DNA of 64,000 nt, taken from Gordionus sp. m RMFG-2023. Its lineage: Eukaryota > Nematomorpha > Gordioida > Chordodea > Parachordodidae. This document shows positions 49,505-62,000 of this stretch, piece by piece (the stretch's first letter is position 1; each line of letters opens with the position of its first letter). Below the pieces are notes generated by a model, which was not told the DNA's origin, did not search any database, and saw only the letters and a list, made by a program, of their open reading frames with translations. The stretch covers positions 30,626,729 to 30,690,728 of the forward strand of contig NC_088779.1 in assembly GCF_954871325.1 (NCBI RefSeq), written 5' to 3'. The translations under genes and the position numbers were made by a program.

Positions 49505-52500
49505 AGCCAATGTTTAAATAAAAATTGTTTTTTATCATATTAAAATTTATGTTGAGATAATATGGTTTAATTTTCATAAATAGAGGATTAGAACCCTTAT
49601 TTTTCCTATTTGCAGTGATTTTTTAAATACGACTTTTCACCCATATCGAAAAATAAGTTAAATACGAAAATACCTAAGTCCAGCTGATTATAGTAAAAAA
49701 TTAAAGTCCATGATTTTTAGATTAGATTAATATTTAAAATGGCCACAATAAAATGGAAATTATAGGTTTAAAAAATTTGAAAAATTATATTAAAATATAT
49801 ATTAATGTCAACTGGTTGATATACCTTTCTATTTCTATCTAATTATAGCAATCCTTAATCGCATTTAGGTTCTATCCCGTTTAATATATTTTAAGAAATA
49901 TTCTTTATTTTTTCATTCAACACTTCAAAACATTAGCGAGATTTTTAACCAATGTCAAAGTCCCTTAGAGATTACACATAACCGTATTTTAAAATCTATT
50001 TTACCCAAATGCTCCTACAATCTATTAGATTAAACAAACTTATTTATATTTTCTATTAAAAGCTATTTTTCTACCTCTATTTTTTATATCAATGCTACAT
50101 TCCAAAATATTCATGCTCCCCCTTCTTTCCACTTTCGTGTTAGCAAAATATATTTCATTCTAAGGAAAATGGCAACTTTATTTTGCGGTTTTAAATCTAT
50201 ATCTTAATTAAATATTTTATTGAGATTCTTAAAAATGTTGTATAATTAACCAATATAAATCAAGTACTAATTCTATATACACTTTCATTAAATCATTTCT
50301 ACAGTATATTTTTAATTAGACTTAGACATAGCCTTTGAGGTGGGCGTTGACAAATTCATCTCTTACAAATTTTCATAAATGCCATTATACGCTAATTAAT
50401 TTATAGCTTACAACATAAATTAAAATTTATGTATTTTTTAAAAAATATACAGGTAAAAATTAAATTTAAAAGAATATTTTATTTTTTAAAAATGCATCAC
50501 GCCTATGGTAAAGACCTTTAATAAAATTCCCAACTCTTAGAAAAATCCTTAGTGTTAGAAATTCTACAATAATTTTTTATTTATTTATTTACGTAACGTT
50601 GAAGGGAAGGGTGGGGAGGTGGGTGATTTATGCCCCAGTTCCCTACCCCCTTACTTTTTAATTTATGTTATTCATAAAATATTTTTCTATTTCAAATACA
50701 AATAAGACTCTATAACAATATTTTCCTTTCCCATAATATCAAAAATAGTTATTCTAATTATAATTTATTAACCGATATTTAAACGAACCAATACCTTTAA
50801 AAAAACAAAATTTACGAATACAAAGAGTTCTTTATAGTTGCATTATAAGCATGAAATAGAAAAGAGCATGTCATTCCAAAATTAGACTTAAAAAATGTGC
50901 TAGTCTTAAATGGAAATAAACCAGACAAGGCCTAAAAATTTTAAAAAATTGCCTCTTCTTATAAATATTTATATGAATTATATTTTTCAATTACAATTTT
51001 CTGGTTAAAAATAAAATATTCAGGTCGGATCAGACCACTCCGACCTTTTAATAACACCAATAAAGTATATCTATTATTGGATTGTAAATTTACTAATTAA
51101 AATTAATCATACATTATACTGGTAGACTTGCTAGAAAACTGGAGCCAAGTTTATGCGTTGAAAAAAAAATGACTCAAAATCTCGAGTTGTGAGCCTAGTT
51201 ATTAAACTCAAGTTATTGATTCGAGTCGTGAATTCTAGTTTGAACTCCAGGTCAATAATTTAGTAATTACCTCGTTTTTTTTAGAAATGAAAAATATGGG
51301 AAGATACGTCTAGTCTAGATAATTTTTTGATCAAAACCCACGGCTCTAAAATTTATTCTTCCTTTCTACAAATACAATTTAACAGATTAGCTTGAAGATA
51401 TTTTAATTGTATTCGCCTCAATATAATTTTATAGAGAATTAATGATAAAATTTTAAAAATATTCTTTTTTTTAAACATAATTCTAATATGGTATGAAATA
51501 AGATCTATATCAAGTTTTTATAATATTATTTTTAGGAATCTGTATCATGAACCTTTGTTTTTATTTTAAGCGCCGGTTAGGGTTTGAATCTCTTGTTTGA
51601 CGAGTATAAATTATAAAGATTATCATTATTACCAAATTATTATAAAATATAGTAAACATATTCCCTAATTTTTAGCTTATAATCGAAGCTATTAAAAAAG
51701 CAATAACGATTGATATAATAGACATCTTCTTAGGGTTTAGTGGCTACTAGTAAATGGTTAAAATGTTTCTAAATGCCGTAAAAAAAATGATTCAGATATT
51801 AATGTCTATTCCTTATGAAAATAAGATATTATTTATGATATAATAATTTTGACAATTTTATTAGTGTTGTTAAACGGTTCAATTTTAAAACGGCGAACTC
51901 AATATTTTAACCAAAAAATATTATGCAAGCCTGAGGATTTTGCTTTGGGCATTAAATATTGAGTTAGCCGTTTTACACTAATTTGGACATGTACACTCTG
52001 GTAAATAAATTTATTTTTTATCTTACATAATAATAATAATATTTATCTAATCCTATCTTCGATAAAATAAGAAACAAATATATTTGACTAAATTACAAAA
52101 TAGATTAACCGATAATTATTTATATGACCCATTTACCTCCAATTTTTATAGGGTAAAGTAAAAATAAACAATATTTACACATTTGAAAATCAAAACGATT
52201 GGTTAAATTATAGATTCTAAATCTAAAATATTCGTACGAATGCAAATAGTAAATTATTTGATTCGTTTAAACGAATCGAATAATCCACTATCCGATTCGA
52301 ACTCGTTTTTGAATAGGCCTAGTATGGATTGGGTACCTTCAGTGAATGTATGGCCAATCTAGTAGTATAAATATATATATATAGTTGGATAAGACAGACT
52401 TAATAAGAGTGGGCAAGTCTTAACTTTAAGTAAAATTATTTTTTATATTCCACAAAATATTTTTATAAAAAAAAGGATCTAGGAGTTTATATAATTTATT

Positions 52501-53081
52501 TGGGGGTTTTTAATCATAAACATGATCAAACTATTTGTGATGATATTTAAACAACGTTAGACAAATGGAATTAAAAGTAGGTTTAGCATCTCTAGATAGT
52601 AGGCATAGAATTTAATAAGTTCCTTTCCAATAAATATTTAATTTTATAGTAAAAGGCTTACAAAACGATACTCAACATAAATTAATTGGCGATGTTAAAG
52701 ATTTTTTTTTCAAAAGATCGTAATTAGAATCTTGTTCATATTTTTTAATTTTTAAAAGTTCAATTAGATAACTGGCAGAAATTAGAACTTAAATTAAGGT
52801 TGGGTTGAATATAGTAACGGTGACGTTACCATAATTACGCCAATACAAGATATTCATTGCTAATTTTGTTTTGGATTGGTTGGACAACGAATAGATATCG
52901 TTCTTCGTGGCCATATATGGAAACCGATTAAGAATCCGCTATAAATATCAGCCTAAAGTAAACCGGTGGTTCCTTATTATTTACAATTTAATGATATATC
53001 CGTTGTTTTCATGTGTAACATATTGCACAAAATAGCAATAAATTTAAAACGAAATTCGCAACAAAAATTAAATAAAATAAA
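49505..53081. other. Gene-free interval between DDX20 3' end and UBAP1 5' end
   Basis: AT-rich. A GAGTCGTGA/CTCGAGTT-rich imperfect palindrome lies at about 51170-51255, a family B MITE fragment at 51864-51980 (GTGTTGTTAAACGGTTCAAT, TTGAGTTAGCCGTTTTA), and an ATTCGTACGAAT/ATTCGTTTAAACGAATCGA palindrome at 52228-52280. No gene or RNA is recognised. Confidence 0.55.
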
Positions 53082-56000
53082 TTAAATTAATGGATTTGGG
53101 AATCCAAAATGTGGCGCGGGTAAATAATAGGGATATTCGCATCTCGATGTGCCATTTTTCGGAGATATTTGTTGTCTCGGTTTTGTTTTATGCGTTATCG
53201 GTGTTAAAAATGTTGTGGAAAACCATTTGTAGATATAGGTATCATTTTTTGAAGAATGTTGACGAGGTTGATGCGGTGCAAAACCGGCTGGTACATTTTT
53301 GTGATTGATTTTGGTTCTATTTTTGGACGAGGAGTTCTGCCATAAAATATCGCGATTTTTGGGCAAATTATTTTTCTTGTCCTTAGCAAGGGAATCAACG
53401 GTTTTTACAGATTTAGGAACTTCATTTTTGTGGGGAACTGGGCTTATCCTAGAAAGTTTAGAAAGGAAATTGATTTGATTTTGCTTGTGAATCTCGACTA
53501 ATCTAGGGGAGTGGGCATCTAAAGCGTTATCAAAGATGGATCGATTTAACGGATTATGATTGGACATAGATGAATCAGACTCTACGAATATGTCTTGTGG
53601 TGATCGCGTTTCAGTGAGCAGAGATGCGGATATTTGAAGGGATTCGCGTATTATGCTATCGGTAAGTTCAAGCGAAAATTGTTCAATTCTGCATCTTAAA
53701 ATATGTCTATTCACGAGATATAACCGGTTACGAATAGATGCAGCGCAGGAGGTAGCAACTGACGTTTGAACAGAATTTTTTACCGAAGAATTTAAATATC
53801 TATTAAAGTCGCCATTTTTAATATCTTCCCTACTTGCCATACATAAATTAGTCAGATCTTTGCGATTATGGCCTCCGATATTGTCCCCAACATCCAAATC
53901 ATCTTGAGGAACGACCAAATGGCTTTCGACGTTATTGAACGAGCTCTCACTATTTTTTTCGTTTAATAAGCTGTCAGGAATCGGTATCTTGACTTCATCC
54001 TTTTGGCTGAGACAACCACTAATTTCGCTCTTAGCGTTAGACGAGGCAGCGGAGGTCGAATGGCTACCTCTGCGTCTTTTACGTCTGCGGGATTCGTAAA
54101 AAGTTTTCAACGTGTTTTTCGGCATACGGGTCTCGTCGACATCGTACTGGTTAGAAGTGACTAGGTCTTTATCTTCGTAGGTCACGAGGGAGCGCGGGTC
54201 CAGAACCGAGCCAGGTGGTGGTAAAACTGTTTGTTTTTATTTTCAAGAGGGATAGAAGGACACGTGATATAAATTTTTCTTTTTCTTCTCTTCCCTTCCC
54301 TTCCTACCTCTTTCCTTAGTAGAAGTATTTTATCATGGTGTTTTATATATTTAAATTAGGTTTATTTAATAACCTATCAATTCTTATTTAAAAGATGAGG
54401 CGTGAAGGCAAAAAATGGCAAGTACTTAGGATATGTAAATAAGAAGAAAAAAATATATCAACCTTTCACGTTGCAATCCACGTGAGCATCGTGACTATTT
54501 TGATGGGCGCCATTTTTTCTAACTAATCTCCCATTTTTCCTCGGTGAATTAGGTGTTTGGGGCGATAAAAATAGGTCATCGAAAAGGGAGCTTAATTTCA
54601 ATATTAATATGCTAAAATTTGATTCTTTCCTGGTTACGTTCTCGTGCTTAGGAATATTAACGCCACCACGAAGAGTGACCATATAATCGTCGTACAATGC
54701 TTGACTCAGGGCCTGAGGATTCAGCTCCAAACCACTCATCATATCCATGTCTTTGTAGGCGAAATCTTGATAATCGAGTTTGAAAGGTTGGGGGTTCTTC
54801 TCACTGATATTCGATTTTGGGTCACTTTGGTTTTCGCTGGTAATCAAGGACTCTGGGACCAGATTATCGCCCGGCGAGATGTGCTGGCCAATAAAATTGG
54901 CCGGAAGATCATCTAGAAGTTCGGGCAGGGTGTAGATGTCCAAGTGATACATGGTGATGAAATTGAACAAAAGAAACTTTTCGTAGTTATTATATATCAA
55001 TGTGAGAGCAAAGCCGTAAGATCCAAATCTGGCGGGAAAAAAAATATATAAAATGTTAATACCCTTGATTAAAATTTTTTAGGGTTCAATTACCAAACAG
55101 TGTTTAGGAATGCAGATGGGTCCAATGACAAAACCTAGACTGACGATGAATTCATTAAAAGTGTACTTAATGAAAAACAGCTGGGGACGCCATATTGGCT
55201 ACCCATAACATTATTAAAAAATTTGAAACAAGAGGCCAATTCATTTCCACGTCTGACGCAAACAAGGAATACAAGTTACTAATTTAATAGTTGTTTTTAT
55301 TAACATGAGAATGATTAATATATGAGTTACTAAAATGGCGGGTCCAGCTGATTCGCATTCAACGACGCCTTTCAAATGCATTATTATGAATGCTTCGTCG
55401 GTCTAGGTATTGTTATATGTCATTGGATGGAACATTGCAACAATGAAATAATCAGACTTACACTTGGAAGTTTATTTAATAATAATTAAAACAGCCCAGA
55501 TTTTTTTTAAAATTGTTACTACAGAAAATTCCGACAAACTTTTAGATTCGATTATTTCATGCTAAACTACGCGTTTGGCAATGTTTAATGTATTTTTATA
55601 GAACGATTTTTAATATATAAACATTTATCGAAAAATGTAGTATGTTAAAGTAACTAGTTATGTGCTGAATTTTGATTATTTTTTTTTATAAGTAAATAAA
55701 GAATTATTTTTTTTTGTAAAAATAAATGGGTCTTGTTGAAAATTCCATGCCTGAACTTGATTACCATAATTATTTTGATAAGTAGCTATTATTGTTCTGG
55801 GGGCATCGAAAGGAGTTTCTTCAAGATTTATCGTTATTTTATTTCCTTTCACGATGTGCTTTTCAAATACTACTCGTGGATGGTTGTATCTCTTGCGGAT
55901 ACCAACAATTATTTTCCAGATCAATCAATGAGGGTAGGGGTAAAGTGCTTGTACGACAACACCACTTTGTTATGCCCATCCTCTTGTTTGGTAGCCATTG

Positions 56001-59000
56001 AGTTTCCGGTTCCTGCGCAACTTGCATTTATATCTACAACTGTGTTAGGACATAATTTCCTACTTATTGTATGTGGAACTCTTTCCCAAGGCATAGATAT
56101 TTGTGTCTTATATCCAGGAATGTGATTCCAAGTTGATATAGGTCCACCGTAAGTCTTAGGTAAGAACATGTTGTTTTCTTTTACATTATCAAGTGTGTAA
56201 TCCGCAGGCCAAAAACATCTCCTAGATTCCTTTCTCTTTATCTTGATTAGGGTCTTGTTACCGCTAAAGTCTTGACTTTCTATCCACGTTACTTGATCTG
56301 AATGCACTGAAATATTATTTTTAGCTCCAACTGCTATTAAATAATTTGGACAATCACCACTCTTTCTTTCTACGACTTCCATAACTAACTTTTGTGAAAT
56401 AAGCAATCCTTCAAATCTAACCAATGCTAAGTTAAAATTAATATATGCTTTGCATGCTGGAGGGTCTTTAGATCCAGATGTGATTATGTAAAGTGTATTG
56501 GTGTCATGTGTCATTTTCGCTGCATAAAGTGCTTTAAAATAATCAATGTAATTGAAATGTAATATTTTTCCTGTTTGTGAAATTTGTTTGTATGCTTCGA
56601 ACTCCTCCAGTTTAAAAACCTTCCCGTAAGAAAGGTGTTGTTGATGGTGTATAACATCTGTCCCATTCTTCTTGCAATATCCTCTACTTGTAAGCTAAGA
56701 GCTCGGTAGGCTTCACATTCTAGACCAGTATTACAGACTAAACACAAACCAGCATTCTCTATAGTCTTTTCATGTATGAAAGTGCTGACTAAAGACGCAT
56801 TTGCAAAAACCATTTTATAAGTATGTCCTTCAGTTTCATCCCAGAATACCATACTACTACCACATGTAATTAATCTCCTCTTCATATCGAGTCCACAAGT
56901 GTACTCACTTTTTACTCCAAAGCAATAGAGATAAAAAGTTAAACTTGATATTAAAATAATTTTTATATTACCGCTTATTATTAATAAGTATCCCACAATA
57001 ATGGCAATTAAAACATTTTTGAAACCAAATTTTGTCATAATCTCCTTATATAAGCTCTTCCCAAGTTCCATTAGAGATGTTGACATGTGTTCATATAATC
57101 TAAAATGTACATTTTGTAAGTAATCGATTGTGGTTTCGTATAAATGGGCTAGAGGTGTTTTTACATAGTTAAATGTTGTTGTATTCCCATTAATTTTATA
57201 CATATTCTTCCCATTGGCTATTTTTATATTAATTATTCCTTGATTATCCCGTCCATCGAGTAGCATCCTTGCATGTATGGTTACACAATTTTCCATACAA
57301 TCAATCTTAATCTGGCAGGGCCACATTGCTACTGTTATAGTGTATGCAATGTTTAAGATGTCTGTTGTCTTATCAACCAATTGTATAGTATTGATATGTT
57401 GTATTGTACACACAGGTTTAGTGGTATCGTAATGTAGATTTTCTGTTATTATAGTACAATAGTGTCAATTACATTAGTAACATCTATATTAGCCCCCATC
57501 TCACTGATATCGGTTGAAATAACTAATGGTTTTTTCGTTTCTTTAATTATTTTGTAATGGTTGTCAAACGTTAACCTTGTTAACACAATTGACTTGTATA
57601 TTGATAATCTTGCGGCTAAAATGTTAGCTTGTCGTGCACTCTGCATAAATACAAGGGTATCTGTCGTTAAATTCTCCTTTCTAATATACTCTTCTATTTT
57701 TCCCTCAATGTATTTATCCATAATTGGATAGTTTGATTTACACCGTTGAACTGATCCAAAGGGAGTGGCTGTCAAATAGTACACTGATGCGATTCCTTTG
57801 GCGTAGATAGAATCCATTATTCCTCTCACGGCTATTGACCTTGGATATAAGAAATGTGCCTCATCCATTACTATTATGCGTGCCAGTCTTTGTAATTTTT
57901 CGTGCCCAGAATGTTATAAAAGTAGCGTGACACATTACCGTTACTTTGGAATTTTTTACATCATAAGTATGACTTCCTAGTCTTTCTTCAGGAAAAGTTT
58001 CTCTTAGAGCATTGATTACCTCATCTCGAACAACCCTTGTGGGTGTTAATACAATTAATCTCTTGCCTAATTGAATCGAATCTTTCGCTAAGGCTACTAT
58101 GAATTTCCGCGTTTTCCCTTCCCTGGATACCAATCTATGACTTGTCTCTCCAAAACATTTGGCGTGCAAAACGTATCATAATCTAAGGATCGTAGAGCTT
58201 TTCCTACTTCTTTGAGCTGTCTACCTACCATGTCTTGTACAATTAAGGAGGCATAACCTTGGTAAATGGTTTTCTCGGAAGGCAACAAGCTGGTGTTGGT
58301 GTTATTAAAGATGGAGTCTTTAATACCATGTATCACGTAACGAAGGCTTTACCAATTAGAGTTGTCTCTGAAGAATATGGAGCAATTATGGTGGATAGCA
58401 GACATGATAGTGTAAGTTATGGTGGTGAATGGAACATAGGAGGATACAACGGAGATGAAAATGTTCAACTTGTCTTAGTTAATCCTAATAGTGCAGTCAC
58501 AAAGCAACAATTATCAACCGGGAAAATAAGATTTGGTGCAGAACTTCAATGGTATACAAAGTATGATGGAGCTCCTGGGTCATCAGGATCACCCTTCATA
58601 AATGAAAAAGGGGAAATTGTAGGACTATTTGGCAAAGGATGGGAAACGGGAGAAGGTTTTGCCTCCTTAATTGTACAAGACATGGTAGGTAGACAGCTCA
58701 AAGAAGTAGGAAAAGCTCTACGATCCTTAGATTATGATACGTTTTGCACGCCAAATGTTTTGGAGAGACAAGTCATAGATTGGTATCCAGGGAAGGGGAA
58801 ATTGCGGAAATTCATAGTAGCCTTAGCGAAAGATTCGATTCAATTAGGCAAGAGATTAATTGTATTAACACCCACAAGGGTTGTTCGAGATGAGGTAATC
58901 AATGCTCTAAGAGAAACTTTTCCTGAAGAAAGACTAGGAAGTCATACTTATGATGTAAAAAATTTCAAAGTAACGGTAATGTGTCACGCTACTTTTATAA

Positions 59001-62000
59001 CATTCTGGGCACGAAAAATTAACCAAAGACTGGCACGCATAATAGTAATGGATGAGGCACATTTCTTAGATCCAAGGTCAATAGCCGTGAGAAGAATAAT
59101 GGATTCCAACTATGCTAAAGGAATCGCATCAGTGTACTATTTCAGCCACTCCCTTTGAATCAGTTCAACGGTGTAAATCAAACTATCTAATTATGGAAAA
59201 TACATTGAGGGAAAAATAGAAGAGTATATTAGAAAGGAGGATTTAACGACAGATACCCTTGTATTTATGCAGAGTGCACGACAAGCTAACATTTTAGCCA
59301 CAAGATTATCAATATACAAGTCAATTGTGTTAACAAGGTTAATGTTTGACAACCATTACAAAATAATTAAAGAAACGAAAAAACCATTAGTTATTTCAAC
59401 CGACATCAGTGAGATGGGGGCTAATATAGATGTTACTAATGTAATTGACACTATTGTACTATAATAACAGAAAATCTACATTACGATACCACTAAACCTG
59501 TATGTACAATACAACATATCAATACTATACAATTGGTTGATAAGACAACAGACATCTTGAACATTGCATACACTATGACAGTAGCAATGTGGCCCTGCCA
59601 GATTAAGATTGATTGTATGGAAAATTGTGTAACCATACATGCAAGGATGCTACTCGATGGACAGGATAATCAAGGAATTAATATAAAAATAGCCAATGGG
59701 AAGAATATTTATAAAATTAATGACGATTTTTTGAAAGTTACAAGTAACTGTAACTAGTTATATTTTTACCAATGTAACTAGTAACTGTAACTAGTTTACT
59801 TTAAACAACACTAGAAAAATGCCAATTTAATTTTTACAATAATAATTTTAAAAAAAATATACATTATTTTAAAAACAAAGTTTTTTATACTAATATTTAA
59901 TAAGAATTTCACTTATTGAGTGTTTTTAAAGCAAAATTTTTATAGTAAAAAAAATGTGAAAAATTTATGTCTTCTATTCTAGAGTTTGTTAAAAAAGCTA
60001 GATTTTCCAAAAAGGCCCAATTAAGAATTTAGCTAAAATAATATTAGGTGAGCATGGAGATCTGGCAAATAAATGTCCAAGTATTTCTGCCAACTATGTG
60101 CACAAGCTTTAGGCTTATATAATGTTATTTTGGTTTATAATCTTAATCGGTCCGTTTTTTAAAATTGACCCAAACCGGGCTTTTTAACAACACTACCTCC
60201 ATCTCCCTCCACTTTCTCTTTACTTGATAATCTTTTTAAAAAAATTTATATTTATAATTAGTTTAAGGTCAACTTCATGAATGTCAAAAAAATATAAAGG
60301 TTTATATAAGTTTTAAAATGGAGCTTTCATTTTTTTCCCCCTTCTTACCACTCGAGGGTAATAAGTAATTTTAAGGTAACCAGTAACAATTTTTATTTAA
60401 TAACCTTCCGCATCTTCCTATTCGATGGATATATCTATCGGGAGACATTGGCAATTCAAAATTAATAACCATATCCGAGTTCTTGATATCAATGCCCCTG
60501 GACATGACATCAGACGTGATTAGAATTCTAAATTGTTCGTTCCTAAAATTTTTAAGGATCTCCAACCTAGTTTGAATTGGCTTTGTTTAACATAATATAT
60601 AAAAAAATATATAATATATAGCTATAGTATGGATTTTTTTAATGATATTTAATAAAAACATGATTGGCAAGAAGGAAGGGCAAATAACTTAGATTATGGT
60701 GACATTGCCATAGCCTCCTAGCATAATAATCAGAGACCTACAGATCAGGCCCTATGCGCTGGTGTCATATTTATTTTAAATAGTCCTAAAAAAAATACGT
60801 GGCCCAAGATTAAAAAATTTTTTTTAATAAAAAAAACCAGGGGATTCTATATTTTATATCACCGTTAATCTGGGCGGGCCTGAATATATTAGAAATTTTT
60901 TTTTAAAAAAAACCTGGACCGGGCTGTGCACATGGTACTTGCAGGTAGTGTTGTCAAATGGCTCATTTTGAGCCAATTTTTTAAAACGGCTAACTCAATA
61001 TTTTAGCCAGAAAAATATTGCCTAAGACTATATGTCTGGACCTTTGTTACTTCTATGACAAATCTCCAGGTTCGCGCAATACTTTTCTGGACAAAATATG
61101 GAGTTGGCCGTTTTTAAAAATCGGCTCAAAACGAGCCGTTTAACAACACTACTTGCGGGTCTCTGATAAAGATAGATAGCCAAAAAATTGAACATTTCTA
61201 AAAATCTAGTTTAACAGCTCAATTGTAAGCCAATGTTAAATTAAGATTTTAGCCAAAATAATACTATGTTGGCCTTAACTTTCTCCGCCATCCATGAAGC
61301 AAAATACCCAGGCCTGTATAATATTTTTTTGGCTAAAATGTCGGGCTAGCCCTTTTTAAAAATTGAACTGTTTAATAAATATCCAGTCCCAAGATAGAAT
61401 GTTATATTGTATGCTTATCAATTCTGAGATAATTTTTATATTTTAAAATAACCTAAACAATTTATTTTAGAATACTAATTTTCCTTCACTTCTTTCTGGT
61501 CCTGCATTATAATTTAAAAAAAAATTACTGATTTTAATTTTCTTTACTTTTATTCACCATTAGATTTCTTACCCTAATTTACAACTTTATATTTATAGTT
61601 TTAATATTTTTTAAATAATAACCACCAAACACTTCCTCAGAGCTACAACATTCTGCTATGACCTTCTTAGCTTTAATAAAAATTCTTAAGGAAACACAAG
61701 TCTAAGAGGCCATTTGCTGCTTAGTGTATTTATATTCATTTTTTGTCTAAAAATTATTATTTACTTGTTGTGAACATAGCCAACGGCTAGTCATTTTAAT
61801 TGCACCATTATTTGTTATTTCATCATTACAATCAGCCAGTTTATTTTTTAAATTATAAGCTTTAAATGCAGCCTGAATTTTGCGTAAATCTTTGTTATGA
61901 TTGCAGAATATGAAGCATTGTTTAAAATCTATCGTGCTAAATAGTTTTATCACATATTCCATTTTTTTCTGAAACATATTCGAAGCTCTGACATATTTTT

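Noticed and set aside
53090-54916. Plus-strand frames opposite the 53-55 kb exons
   Set aside because: Shadows of the DDX20 C-terminal exons on the other strand.
54458-55000. A separate gene (I first considered an SPT20-like protein) at 53-55 kb
   Set aside because: The split-codon join to the motif VI exon at 60405 explains it as the DDX20 C-terminus.
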